Below, one piece after another: positions 1 to 12,868 of a DNA stretch of 64,000 nucleotides. How positions within the stretch are numbered: position 1 is the stretch's first letter; each line of letters starts with the position of its first letter. This stretch comes from Pseudocercospora fijiensis CIRAD86. Its lineage: Eukaryota > Ascomycota > Dothideomycetes > Mycosphaerellales > Mycosphaerellaceae. The notes beneath the pieces were generated by a model, which did not search any database, was not told the DNA's origin, and worked only from the letters and a program-made list of their open reading frames with translations. Location: the NCBI RefSeq assembly GCF_000340215.1, contig NW_006921554.1, positions 62,001-126,000 of the forward strand, given 5' to 3'. Made by a program: the position numbers and the translations under genes.

Positions 1-1
1 C

Positions 2-800
2 TATTCCTTAGTCGTCTATGCTATATAGTACATTGATAGAGACCTAAAACGCACCTAGGATAACCACTTTAACTCCCTTAATAACTAAACCGCTATTTAG
101 TAGCAAACCTACAAAACCATTATACTAGACACTTTTAGAAACCCTATACTAAGGCAATAACACGCTTAGGACTAATACCTTCGAGCTAAGTAAAAGACTA
201 ATTAATCGGCTCGCTTATTTAAAGCCTATTTAAAGACCCTCGAGAACGACCTTCCGGCTAAGACTAATTCTATATAGATCTCGGAAATACGCCTAAAGCT
301 TAGGTAGGAGCTTATTCTCGAATTAGACCGCCGCCGCGTATTCGAATAGGCCAACCTTATACGTATTTAATTTATAGTCGAAGTAGAAATAGCTAAACGA
401 GCTATCTAGCTCTAGTAACGACTAGAAGCGAGGATCCGACTAGCTAGTACTAACCGTAGAAACCGTAGTGCCCGCGGAGGAAACTAAGGTTCCTATTAGA
501 ATAGCAATGCTAACAATAGGAATAGCAGTAATAACCGTAGAAGAAGCCGTAGCCGACGGCTATATAGAGGAGGCCGTAATAGGGGCCGTAGAAGGGGCTC
601 GTATCCCTATAGTGCTAACCGCTCGGCTAACAATAATAGTAACAGCTATAGCAATCTCCTAACCGGATTGAAGTGCTTTAACTATAATAGCACTAGCTAC
701 CTACTAGGCTAATATAATAAACCTAAGGACTAGGCCCGAATTAACCGTACTTCCGCTAAGCACCGAAAGCACCTTTTAGCCGCTAATACTACCCCTATTA
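2..800 (+). pseudogene. Element A gag, 5' partial, RIP-degraded
   Basis: The frame starting at base 2 gives a gag-like protein: a helical, charged segment (about 2-420), an Arg/Asn/Gly-rich stretch (about 460-660) and a zinc knuckle at 674-715. The knuckle has the CX2CX4HX4C spacing, but codons 2, 3 and 4 of the metal ligands now read Tyr (TAT at 683, TAC at 698, TAT at 713), exactly what TG-to-TA and CA-to-TA changes do to Cys and His codons. Only the first Cys (674) is intact. Stops within the frame are TAG/TAA. Gag would form the nucleocapsid-like particle. The start codon is outside the window. Confidence 0.75.
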
Positions 801-849
801 GGCCTTCCTATTAGTCGAAAAAAGAATAAGCGCCGCACTAGCTATTAGC

Positions 850-3377
850 CTTATACGGCGTAAAACTATCGATATTATACTAGCTATTATACGTACCTGT
901 CTTATATCTAGACACGACACTAACTATAGAGCTAAGGTTATATTAGATCCTAGCAACTTAGTTAGTGCCCTTATTAACTATCGCCTAGCTAAGCAATTAG
1001 ACCTCCGACAACTGCCTAGGACTAATATGCTAGTCCTTGCTTAGTTTGATAACGCTCGGCACTTAACCTATAGAGCCTACTATATTTATATAGCCCTAAG
1101 AGACGACCTCGGCAATAAGCGCCTTCTAGACTTTACTGCCTACGTAGTAGATATAGACAACCTTCTATCTAATATTGTTATTAGCAACCCTATTCTTAAG
1201 TACTACGCTATAGTTATAGACCTAGGCAGCTAATAGTAGCGATTTAGAATCGCTAGGAAGGAGGACATTAAGCATATTAATATTAGCGAGTGCCCTAACG
1301 ATATTAGGGTCCTATTTATTAGCAACCTAACCCTAGCTAACCCGACTACCGACCTACTCGGTAGTAATAACGAAGAACCTATGCCCCCTAATAGTATAGA
1401 CCCTAATTAGCTTGCTCGCATACTATAGCCTATTTAAGAAACCTATATTAAGGTGTTTAAACACTACCTAGCATCGACATTGCCTATATTTAAAGAGACG
1501 GATTATAAGATTGATATTATAGAGGGCAAAGAGGTCCCTTTTAGGCCCCTCTATAACCTTAGTAAACGCGAGCTTGCTATGCTACGTAAATATCTAGATA
1601 AGAACCTAGCTAATAGTCGAATTCGGTATAGCAATAGCCCTACTAGTATACTAACCCTGTTTGTTCCTAAGAAGGATAGTAGCCTACGTTTATATATTAA
1701 CTACCGAGGGCTTAATTCTGTTACTATTAAGGACCGCTGTCTACTTCCTCTTATTAATAAGACCCTCGATCGCCTTTCTAGCGCCTATTTCTATACTATA
1801 TTAGACATTAAGGATGCGTACTATCGTATCCGCATTCGTAAGGGTAATAAATAGAAAACAGCCTTCCGTACTCGCTATAGCTATTTCGAGTATTTAGTTA
1901 TACTATTTAGCCTAGCTAATACCCCTACTACGTTCTAGTCCTATATTAATCGAGCCCTATTAGGCCTATTAGACTACCTCTGTATAGTTTACCTAGACGA
2001 TATCCTAGTATATATATACTTACCTAATGTTACGGAGTACTAGGCTATAGTACGTAAGGTACTCGACCGCCTACGGGCTTATAGATTGTATTACAAGCCT
2101 TCTAAATGCACCTTCGCTACTAAAGAGGTGCCCTTCCTTAGCTTCCTCGTATAAACTAATAGTGTAAGGGCTAACCCTAATCGGGTTAAAACTATTACTA
2201 AATAGCCAACCCCTACTAGCATTAAGGAGCTTTAGTTATTCCTCGGCTTTGCTAATTTCTACCGTCGATTTATTAAGAGTTATTCGAGGCACGTAATGCT
2301 ACTAACTAAGCTTACTAAAACCAAGGCCAACCTAACTAGAGAGTTTAAATAGACTAATAGAGTATAAGCCGCTTTTAACGGTCTAAAGTAACGCTTTACT
2401 AAAGTCCCCTTATTATACTATTTCGTACTAAGTAGGCAAATCTGTATTAAGACTAACGCTTTACAGTTTGCTATATTAGCTATAATGTTATAGTAGGCTA
2501 ATAACACCTATTAGTACCCGATTGCCTTCTTCTCGCGGAAAATAATCGATATAGAACGTCGGTACGAGACCTACGAGTAAGAGCTCTTAGTAATCGTAGA
2601 AGCCTTTAAGCACTAGCGCTACTATCTCGATAGTGCTTAGCACCCTATTTAGGTCTATACGGACTGTAACAACCTACGTAGCATTACTAAGGTTACTAGG
2701 GTTATAGGTCGATAGGCTAGATAGGCCGTCTACCTCGCTAGGTTCGATTTTAATATATTATATCGGCTAGGCGTAAGTAACCCTACTAATAGCCTATCGA
2801 AGCGACCTAATTACGACAGCGAAACCTAATCTATTAATTTATTGTTTCTAACCCTATAGCATAAGATTGCTATAGACCTTGTAGTAAAGCAAGCGTAGGA
2901 TAAGTAGACTTCCGGACTCCGCGGCGATAACAAATACTATAGTAGAGTTATCGTTCTTCTAGTACGTATTAGAAAGGACGTAGATCGCTCGAGCTATAAC
3001 GACTCGATTAAAGATATTGCTATCTATAGCGACAGCACTATAGAAGAGGTTATAGTTAATCCGGCTACTAGTGCTATTAGATATATATAGTATGTACCTC
3101 GTTTAGTAGCGAGGGTGCTATTAAATAACCTTACAAATAGGGATAGTTAATCGTTTATAGATAAGCTATTACGGGCTTAGCAGAGGGACGCCTTTGCTAC
3201 TAAACGTATCGGCAAGCTTATAAGTAAGCGAACGACTCGATCTAGTAAGAGTAACTAGTCGATCGACGATAAAAGTTACTTAAAGTTTAAGGGCAGGTAC
3301 TATGTTCCGGCTAAACAATCGATTAGATAAGAGCTTTTAAAGCGACACTATAATAGTAAGCTTACTAGTTACTATAG
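850..3377 (+). pseudogene. Element A pol: protease, RT, RNase H, start of integrase
   Basis: This is in a different frame from gag (codons from 934 and 1453). A retropepsin-like segment (about 930-1240) is followed by reverse transcriptase. Codons 1453-1854 are free of stops and hold the RT fingers (VPKKD, YRGLN, LDIKDAYYRI). The catalytic YLDD is intact at 1990-2001. RNase H follows with RRYETYE and ELLVIVEAF at about 2560-2610. The integrase zinc-binding region starts near 3270 and breaks at 3377 where element B is inserted. All internal stops are TAG/TAA. Product roles: polyprotein processing, cDNA synthesis, RNA template removal and integration. Confidence 0.85.
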
Positions 3378-3505
3378 TAGTTAGAGAGTTAGAGCCTAAG
3401 GTATCGACAAAGCGGACTTAGTATACTACGAGGGCCCTCTTCCGTACTTAGAACTTCTACCTCTCTACGTACCTATCGAATATATAGTTGCTATTACACT
3501 TCTAC
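3378..3505 (+). repeat. Element B 5' LTR
   Basis: Nearly identical to 12738-12865; the differences seen are C/T changes of the RIP type (for example CATCGAT against TATCGAC, and CACTT against TACTT). It begins TAGTTAG, plausibly an older TGGTTAG. At about 128 bp it is short for a gypsy LTR. Confidence 0.85.
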
Positions 3506-4543
3506 TAGCGAGTAGTAAGGGGCTTAAAAGTGTAATAGTTATCGGTATAGATTAGCAGGTGCAGCGGTAGCGATATATTTGTATAGATTTAAGGCATAGC
3601 GATAGGCATTTAGTGTATACAGTTTAAGCGAGAAGACGAGACGATATAGCATTAGAATACAGTATTAGAATATAGCACTTACAGCATTAGTAATAGCATT
3701 ATTAGTAACAGTATAGCAATTATTATTTAGTATCGGTATCTTATAGTAATAGTATCGACCGGGCGTACGTATTGCCCTATAGTATTATATATAGGAGACT
3801 CCGAATCTAGTATTAATAATATACGTACATGTCCGCACTTCCCCTACCGAAAGTACAAGATATATAGGAGGCCCTATATTAGCGTAGACAGCGGCTCTAC
3901 GCAAGCGGAAATTACCTACCGAGCCTACCTATATATAGTAACGACCTACTAAAGAGCCCGATATATCGAGAACTACCCGCTCTAATAGACGGTCTAAGTA
4001 GGCTACGTATACTAGAAGAAGGAAGGAACAAGTAGAACAATATTAAGGGTATATAGAAGGTCGTAAGGAAGAAACGTACTAGTTAGGATCTTAAGAGCCT
4101 AGAATTAGCTAAGAAGATTGCTAATTTCAAAGGGTTTTATAGTTAGGGCAATCCTACGGAAATACTATATCGTATAAGTAGTAAGAGAGATCGGAACGAA
4201 GAGGACATTAAACGGACTATCTACCGGTAGAGTCTAGTATTAAAGGCATTAAAGGCCTCTTCCGGAACCTTAGTAAGCTCCCTATTATTATAGAAACAGG
4301 CTAGTAGAAAGGAGTAGATCTATAGCGATAAGGAGATTAATAGGATTCTACTAGGGATTAATCTATATCGCCCGTACCGTAGGGTAGGTTATATTAAATT
4401 CCGAGTAGTCTATAGATTAAACCGATATTAATATAAGATCCTACGGGCCGAAGATAAGAAGAAGTAGGAGTAGGAGTTCTAGAGACGATAGCGACTAGCG
4501 AGGTAAAGGTCTCTCTCGGAGAGCAATATAGGGTACCTAAAGG

Positions 4544-4649
4544 GAGCATTCGGGGAACTCGTAGGTACTAGAAAATTCCTATTATACTAGTATAAAGAGC
4601 ATTCGGGGAACTCGTAGGTACTAGAAAATTCCTATTATACTAGTATAAA
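4544..4649 (+). repeat. 53-bp perfect tandem duplication
   Basis: Unit 4544-4596 is repeated without a mismatch at 4597-4649. It starts GAGCATTCGGGG and ends TATAAA. Confidence 0.95.
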
Positions 4650-4703
4650 GAGCTATAGGGTAAAAGGGGTCGTCCGTAATTACTAGGATATATATACCGC
4701 CGT

Positions 4704-4813
4704 ATTCGCTACCTAATTCCCCCTAGAAGTAAGGTAATAGGCCTCCTTCTTTATTAGGATTCGCTACCTAATTCCCCCTAGAAGTAAGGTAATAGGCCTC
4801 CTTCTTTATTAGG
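4704..4813 (+). repeat. 55-bp perfect tandem duplication
   Basis: Unit 4704-4758 is repeated without a mismatch at 4759-4813. It starts ATTCGCTACC and ends TTATTAGG. It lies only 54 bp after the previous duplication. Confidence 0.95.
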
Positions 4814-7099
4814 ATTATTAACATTATCGTTACGCTTACTAACACTACTACTAGGAAGTCTACTAGTTCCTCTACTACTAGTACCTAATATAGCGACCGG
4901 CGTAGCTAACTTAGAGCTAGTTAGTATATTTGTTAGCGAAGAAGTTAAGGGTAATGCCGAGCGTTAGTAGGACCGTTTTAAGCGGTAATAGGATTAAGTT
5001 AATAGTAGAGCCGACCTAGTTCGGTAGTGTAAGGACTTTAATATATAGATAAAGGGTAAAGTAGTACGCTAGGTAAATACGGAATTGAAAGACTTAGTAT
5101 AGAGACCTTACGTTAATAACGCTATAGCGATTACTATATAGACTATTAAAGACAGGTTCTTTACGAAATAGTCAAATATAGTATTATTAGCTAATAACTC
5201 TATCGAGACTATCGAAGCACTTACGGAAGTAGTATAGAAGAAAGATAAGGACTTAAGAGAATATTATTATCGCTATATAGTCCTACTCCGCTAGGCAAAC
5301 AGTAAAGATAATAACACCGCTACTAGTACTAAGCGCACTATTCTTACTATTGCTATTAAGGGGTTCGTTAATAGCCTCGCGGATAAGAAGCTCCGTACCG
5401 AGATATAGCGTAAGAAGTAGTCTATCCTAAAGGCAATATTAACGGAGGCGGAGGCGGCTTAACGCCTTATTAAGGATAAGGAGAAGGCTAAGAAGGAGCA
5501 GAGAGAGCATAAGTATATAGAAGTGCTAAAGGAGGCTGCTACGTATTAGTCGGTCGGCAAGTAGTTACTATATAAGCTTAATCAACGTTTAAAGAAGTAC
5601 TAAGAGGCTATAGAGTCTTATAATACCGACACTAACGTAGTACAGTTAACTCTACTAGAAGCTAAGGATTAGTAGGGCTACCTATATTAATATAGTAACG
5701 GCTACTATTACTACGCCTTACCTTTACCGACACCTTCTTAATAGCGCTCCCTATATACACTACCGAGGAATTAGGCCCCGCCGCTACTATAATAGTAAGC
5801 TTAGTAACTAGGGTATTAATAAGGACCTCCGTAGTAGCAACGCTAGGGTTTCTAGTTACGCGCTCTACGTAACAATATAGGACTAGGTTATAGCGAGAAC
5901 AACCTAATACTAGAGTACTATTATACGGCTATACGCCGTAGCCGTAAGCGTAATAGAGACGTCGACCTAACCCGGTCTTAGAATAGCTATATTAATAGTA
6001 TAATCTAGTACCGATATAAGTTTAACAATCTACTATACTATAGGTACGGCTAGCGTAGACACCTTAAGCGTAACAATGTCTATATAGAAGATTAGCGACT
6101 AATGCTATAGGAGAGTAGGTTCCTTATATATCTTATATAGGAACAACGAGAGGACTTCTTTACTAAGAATCTAGGTACTAACCGAGGCGAGGGCAATCGA
6201 GGTAGATATAGTAGCGGTTATAGTAATAATCGTAGGGGTTATAGCTTATATAAAGGCGGCCGTAGAGGTTATAGTAGCGATCGAGATTATAGTAGAATAC
6301 CTCCTCCCGGGTCTCCGCTACTAAGCGATTAACTACTAAACGACGCGCGGAATAGTAACGCGCTATCGGCGGATACTTATTATATCGAAGTATTACTAAA
6401 CTAGGATAGTACGAAGATACTAGAAGAGCTACTTACCGCTATTACTATTAGTAAGAAGAGTTAGAGCTAAGACGTCGATATAAATAAAGCCGAGGGATAT
6501 AGTAATAGAGAGCCTACCGAGCCTACTAGCAATACGAACAAGAGAGTTTACTATAATAAGGAGGGTAACGGAGATACCGATATACTAAACATCCTAACTA
6601 TACGGGCTATTAAGCCTATAAAGGCACGTACCTCGACGGTCGACAAAGGCGCTAAGCCTATAAAGCCTATTAACGGCCTCTTTAACGAACTACCGATTAA
6701 TATAAAGAAGGTCCTTAGTAACCTAGAGATCCGCTTACTAATCCTATAGCTTATATAGTAGTTACCGTTCTTCCGTAACCGGTATAAGTACCTCTTCTCG
6801 CAACTACGCTTCTATAAAGTAGGTAAGCGTAAGGCTAAGAAGGCCGAAGAGGAAGATATAGCGGAGATAATAGAATTAGCCGAGAATAATAGTATTACGG
6901 TTATAGAGTTATACGAGATAGTACTACTAGAGACTGTTATAATAGAGGTAATAAAGGCTATCTAGTTATTAACTATAGCCGCTACCGGCCTCGGTAAAGG
7001 AATACCTATAGTTACTATAGAAGATATAATAAAGGAGTACTAGGTTAGCCTAAGTGCTACGATTAACGGTAATAGCAATAGTATTACCGTATAGGTATA

Positions 7100-10000
7100 G
7101 GTAAGTATTAGTAGCTAGCGCTAGCGGGACTTAAAAACTAAGGCCTACTTATTACCTATTAAGATCTATAACGCCGCGAGAGGAAGGGAGGTATAAGTGC
7201 CTCGTACCTAGTATATTACGGACTAAGGATTAGATTTAAACGTTATCTACCTATACCTCCGTAAGGGTATAAAGCTATAGCTCTACTCGGTTAAGCTCCT
7301 TAGCTTTCTATTACTTAATATAAAGGTCGCTAATAGAGGCTTAGTTAGTATTATATACTTCTCGACCTTCTACGTCGATATTAGAGGTATTCGGAGGGAT
7401 ATATAGGCGATCTACTACCCTAAGGAACGTAGCAACCTCTTACTTATTCTCGGTTTAGCGTTCCTAGACTAAGTTAACGCTATTCTATATATTAAAGATA
7501 GAGCTATAGAAGTTAGAGATACTAGTATTAGGGAGTAGGTCGTCCGTATTAAGATAATACTAAAGTATAGCGACCTACCGAAGTTTATAATAGACATTTA
7601 GGACTTAATAAGTCTAGGAGAAGTAAAAGAAATAGAAGAGCGTAGTAGCGATAAGGAGGAAGAGGATAATATAGATATAGAAGAGCTAAATCGTAATTTA
7701 AAAAAAATAGACCTTAGTAATATAAAAGTAACTAGTAGGAAGGGCTAGGCTTTTTATTAAGTCCTTAGTATAATAAGAAAAGGCTTAGCACTAATATAAA
7801 TACTAACTATAGCGTCGACGTTAATAGCGCCGAGCTACGATAGAAGGAGAGCTTTAGAGAAATACTAGGGTTAGGGTTAGGGTTAGGGTTAGGGTTATAC
7901 CCTAAGGTAAATAATAGCATTTCTCGAAGAATTAGGCTATTTAGAGTATATAAGGTCTCGGAGGCAAAAGGCGATTACGTAAGCGACAACCCTAACCCTA
8001 ACCCTTACCCTAAGTAGTACTACGACGTTTCCGAAGTAACCTACTACTATAGTACCGAATACTTTTACTTCTACTATTAGTTACTAGAGACGATCGATAA
8101 TTATATAATCTAAAATAATAGTATCGGCGCCGAGACTACTAAGAAATACCCCGTTATACGCCGAGTTAAGCGCCGAGAGATCGATATAAGTAAGAGCCTT
8201 ATAGAACTAAAGGAATAGATTAGTATAAAGGAGATTAAGCTTAGTCTATTAATACCTAAATCGGATATACTAAAAGTCCTTTAAGTTTTATAGACCTATC
8301 GTAATCTAGAAGTACTTAGATAAGGAGACCTCGGACCTACTACGGACCTAATATAGTATCGTACTATCCTAAAAGAGGGTATATAAGTCTTCCGCGCTAA
8401 GCCGAAACGAATAAGCGCTAATAAGGAATAGTAGCTAATTAAGTATATAATAGAAGGGCTCGAGAACGGCCTCTTCGAAAGTATAGTAACGGCTAATAGA
8501 GAGATTAGTAAATAGAATACTAACTACGTTATCGTTACTAAGCTAGGCAAACTACGCCCGCGCCTTATATTTAACTATTACTATATATAGGAGTAGGAGA
8601 GCGGCGAACAAATATAGCTAATAAAGAAGAGCTAAGAGTTCCTTAGTAATCCGACCTATAGGTACTTCTTAAAGTTCGATATTAAAGACATATACTAGAC
8701 GATATCGATTTACCCTACTAATAGGTACCTACTAGCCTTCTATATACCTACGATAGGACAGCTCTAACTAACGCGTATACTAATAGATACTAGATCTTCG
8801 AGTTTTACTATAAATAAGTATAGTAACGTAGCCTTTAGAACAATACCTCTACCGGAGCTAGAACCTTTACTTATCGCCGTCGATACGATAGTCGGCTCGG
8901 ACTAAGAATAGTAACTACTATATATAACCGTTTACGTCGACGATATCTTACTAGCATACCGAGACTAGAACGCCTAATAGCCCTTTATCCGAGATTACCT
9001 CTTCCCTCGCTTAGTATTCGTAAAGATAAAGCTATTCTTCCGGAAAGTCTATATTAGCTTTAATAAGCTAGAGATACCTAGAGACGTATATAAGTTAGGC
9101 GGACGGAAGGTATTAAAGCTAGCGAGAGTATAGAAGATCCTTAACTAGCCGGTACCGTAGAACGCCTATAACGTACGAAGATTTAACGGTATTATTAATA
9201 CTATACGCGAATATATTAAGAATATAGGCGAAGTAATAATACCTATCCGGCGACTAATAAGCGATACCCTAGAAGACTAGCAATAGAATAAGGCTACTTA
9301 GCTAAGCTTCGACCTTGTTAAGAAATAAGTAGCATCTATAGTAGAATAGTATAGATACGACCCGACACTTCCGTACGAGATATATTCGGATACTTCTACT
9401 AAGGGAGCGGGTTGCTTTATCCGATAGAGATAGGAGGTTACCTATAATAGTAAGACTACCTATAAATAGGTACCGATACTCTATAACGCCTACCTCTTTA
9501 GCAAGACAGAACGAAACTACGGTACCTATAAGCGAGAGCTAAAGTTAATCGTATACTTTATAGGCAAATATACGTATATATTCTAGGGACCCGTTACCTC
9601 CGTCGTCTATACGGACTATAAACCTATTACTAGCTTTATTAACGCTTAGGTAGACGGTATCTACGTACGCTAGTAAGATACCCTTCGGTAATATAATATT
9701 CGTATTAAATATATCGAAGGCCCCCGTAACGTAGTAGTAGACGCCTTATCTCGTACGATCTTCGAGGATAATAATAAGTAGGACCTTAACGCTAAAACTA
9801 CCGAGCTAAGGAAGGAATTAGATATATATAATAATAATAACTTATAGATATAGAAGGACGGTAAGGGAGGCTTTAACGAGACGTTAAATAAACTTTTCGG
9901 CGGCGGGGAGAGGTACGAGAGATATATACTTAGCAGCATTAAATTAGCAAGCAAGAACAATACTATATACGAAGAGATTAATACTAATAATATACGAGTA

Positions 10001-12500
10001 GTCGTAATATATAGGACCTATAACACCCGTATTAAAGGTAGCAAGTACGATACCTACGGTAACGCTATCGACTAGTAGCTAGGACCTATATACTTCTAGC
10101 GGCAATCACAACTATATAGTTTCCTTTCTTAATAGCACTAGCTTAACTATAGCCTCGAATACGAGAACCTTATATTTAATACCGCTAAATAGTTTATAAT
10201 AATACGGAAAGCGGAGATTTACCGGGACTTCGAGACTGCCGCTAAGATTATAAACACTAATAACCCTACTAAATAGAAGTTATATAGCCGCTTAGTGCGT
10301 AGCCTTCGTTAATAGCCGAACCTATAGAACGAATAGAGGGAAGACATTACTAAGTAAGGCAACTACCTAAAGTTTAAAGCAAACCCTATATTATTAGAAT
10401 CTCTTCTTAGCACTAGCGATCGTAAACTTATTAAGGCATTACTAACTAATCGGATATAGGGCATTAGCTTTAAAGGTTATAAAGCTAATAGGATAAGGGA
10501 ATATTAGGGCCTAAACCTACTCGGTAAGGCACTTATATAGGTAAGGGACAGATTAAGGAAGGAGTAAAAGGAGGAAATAAGAGTACTGCCGATTAACAAT
10601 ATTACTATCGAAGAGCCGTTGCTATAGATATCCTTTAGTAAACCTAAGCAACCGACTAAAGAGGCAATAATAAAGGTACCTATTCTAGATTGCCTAGAGA
10701 TCGGATATAAGATTCTTTATATCTATAAGAGCGGCGATCCGAGCTAGACATACTATAACCCTTACTACGAATACCTTTATTGCAAGGCACCGAATGTTAT
10801 ACCGGGGAAGCTATTAGATAAGGACTTGGCGCTTACTAAGCAATAGTACGGTAATATTATAAGGTACTACAAATATTAACAGATCCCTTAGACCTAGACT
10901 AAGGCCGTATATAGGAGCTTTAAGACTATTACCGCTAGCTATCGATACTATATAGCGACTAGTATCTTATAGAGATATATTATTACGGATCGAATTAATA
11001 GGCGACGGATCCTAGTGCCCTACTTATTACTATACGAGATTGTACTATTACTATAGAAACTATACGATAAAGCAGGTTACTTTAATAAGCGTATCGTTTA
11101 CTAGAAGCTTATTAACCGAGTGTTCTAGCTAGGTATATATAGCGACATTATTAAATACGTTAAGGGTTGCTTCTACTACGTACTCTAGAGACTAGCAAAC
11201 CTAATATATCTATATAAAGTCTTCTACGTACTATATCCTAGTAAGGTTGTCGAGATTAATCTAATAGGGCCGTTCCTACTAGAACGTACTAGAATTAGTA
11301 AGAAGCCGTATCGATATTTGCTTATAGTCGTAGATATCTTCTTACGCTTCGGCGAGGTAAAGCTATTAGAAGATAAGGAAACAGAGACTATATATATAGT
11401 ACTAGATAAGGTCTTCGACGCTTCTACGGACCCTATAGTAGTATTCTATAACCCCGGTACTAAGTTTGTAATAGTAATAGAGCACTTTCGATAGGATAGA
11501 GGCATCTACGTAATACTAGGGCCTATAGGAAGTAAGCGACTTACTAGCTCCGTAGAAATATTAAACCGAGTTATTCGTCGGTTACTTAAGCGTAATAACA
11601 ATAGTTACCTAATAGACCTAAATAGACACCCGATTAAGCAACTTAGCGGCTAGGTTACCGATACTATTAAGGTAGTAAGGTATACTAATTATAGGCACAT
11701 CGAGGGTATCGGATATTTACCTATAGAGATTAAGCTAGGCCTCCGACCGGAAGAGCTTAGTAATAAGGCCGATCTCTATCCTTCTATACGACGATAGGAA
11801 TTAATTAACGTATTAGAAGGCGTTAAAGAAGCTAATATAGTAATAGTTAATTTGATTAATAATAAGCCCGAAATCGACGTTAACGCTACTACTACGAGTT
11901 AGTAGCTAAAGGTGCTATATATTAGCCTCTTTAATATACTAGAGCACCTTACAACCCGGTATCGCGTTTACTCGGAAGTGCGTCGCCGTAGCAAGGCAGC
12001 ATTAGCTAAGCGTATTAGACGTCTTTATCGGTTAATAAATATACAGCCTCTGCTTAGACCTAGTAATCTCGTTCTTCTTAAGAATTAGTTAATCCGTTAA
12101 AAGAGCTAGCAACTATTATAGACTAGCCTCTTCCGTATTAAGCAATTAAGCGATAATATAGACAATGCTTTCGAGTTACAGACTATCGATAGAACTAAGT
12201 TACTATAGGGCCTTTATTATCGTAAGCACTTGTAAAAGTTTACGCCTAGAAGTAGATACCTAGTAAAGTAGTAGATCGATATACTAGAAGGACTACTATA
12301 GCCGCGTATACTATACCTAAAGAAGGTTACGAAGAAGGTAGAAATATATTACCGATTCAACTTGCGTAATAACGCTTAGTAATCAATAATCGATCGATAC
12401 CTCCGAGACCTCCGTAATAGTTACCTATTATCGACGTCGATCGACCTTCCTAGCGTACGACTTTACGCGCTCTACAACTTATTACCTATACTCGCTTACT
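7100..12500 (+). pseudogene. Element B pol: protease, telomere-type module, RT, RNase H, integrase
   Basis: A retropepsin-like segment lies at about 7195-7560 (ITDQG then DLNVI, the Asp-containing active-site turn). The frame from 7871 carries the telomere-type module and runs into RT: LRPRLIFNYYYI (about 8550), FLKFDIKDIY, and an intact catalytic YVDD at 8933-8944. RNase H follows (TDYKPITSFIN near 9610), then VVVDALSR. The integrase has a zinc-binding segment at about 11070-11230 and a catalytic core from about 11240 (EINLIGPF, YLLIVVDIFLRFGEV). No chromodomain was recognised. The module before RT makes this pol unlike the other families here, which carry it after RNase H. All stops are TAG/TAA. 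The protease is in a different frame from RT. Confidence 0.8.
7866..8014 (+). repeat. Telomere-type module, copy in element B (inverted arrays at both ends)
   Basis: Five TAGGGT units (7866-7896) are followed by ATACCCTAAGGTAAATAA, a core with TTTCTCGAAGAATTAG, and then CCCTAA-type units (7988-8013) in the opposite orientation. The pol frame reads the first array as (Leu-Gly)5 and the last as Asn-Pro repeats. The core matches the modules in E1, E2 and F. Confidence 0.9.
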
Positions 12501-12737
12501 AAGCATTAATATAAGAGTATAGACATATAGATTAACTTAGAGTTATAGTTAGAGATACAGATTAGACATAGTAACTAGTATGTTACTAGCGTAAGAGACT
12601 AATTTATATAATACCCTAGGGACTAATTAGTATACAAATAATCTTCTTTTATATAATCTACCGTTATAACGGGTAGGATATTAGACAAGGCAATAGCGAT
12701 ACGGTATCGCAGGCTCTACGACTTACAGTTAGGGGAG

Positions 12738-12865
12738 TAGTTAGAGAGTTAGAGCCTAAGGCATCGATAAAGCGGACTTAGTATACTACGAGGGCCCTCT
12801 TCCGTACTTAGAACTTCTACCTCTCTACGTACCTATCGAATATATAGTTGCTATTATACTTCTAC
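12738..12865 (+). repeat. Element B 3' LTR
   Basis: Partner of 3378-3505. It is preceded by the purine run AGGGGAG (12731-12737), a fair polypurine tract for plus-strand priming, and followed by the target duplication TATAG (12866-12870). Confidence 0.85.
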
Positions 12866-12868
12866 TAT

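Larger units (their letters stand above)
3829..6340 (+). pseudogene. Element B gag, RIP-degraded
   Basis: A possible start ATG lies at 3829. The predicted protein is strongly charged, with a Lys/Arg/Glu-rich N-terminal part (about 3900-4500). A capsid-like segment follows (about 4930-5650) with the EYYYRYIVLLRQA-type helix and a Lys/Glu-rich coiled region after it. An Arg-Gly-Tyr-Ser-rich region lies at about 6190-6310. No clear CCHC zinc knuckle was found. Two perfect tandem duplications (4544-4649 and 4759-4813 with its partner) interrupt the N-terminal half. Stops are TAG/TAA. Assignment rests on position before protease and on composition, so it is less secure than pol. Confidence 0.6.
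3378..12865 (+). mobile_element. Element B: complete Ty3/gypsy retrotransposon nested in element A
   Basis: Two matching terminal repeats (3378-3505 and 12738-12865) enclose gag-pol in the same orientation as element A. The five bases TATAG precede the left repeat (3373-3377) and follow the right one (12866-12870). Removing B plus one TATAG rejoins the integrase frame of A across its zinc-binding region. This is a classic insertion footprint. Because of microhomology the exact ends could shift by two bases, giving a repeat of 128-130 bp. B is about 9.5 kb and RIP-degraded throughout. Confidence 0.9.

Noticed and set aside
468..662. Stop-free 64-codon frame
   Set aside because: It overlaps element A gag in another frame; the gag frame leads to the zinc knuckle at 674, so this is a shadow.
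9670..9960. Minus-strand 96-codon frame
   Set aside because: Antisense to element B pol between RNase H and integrase; no domain and biased Leu/Ser/Tyr content typical of a shadow.
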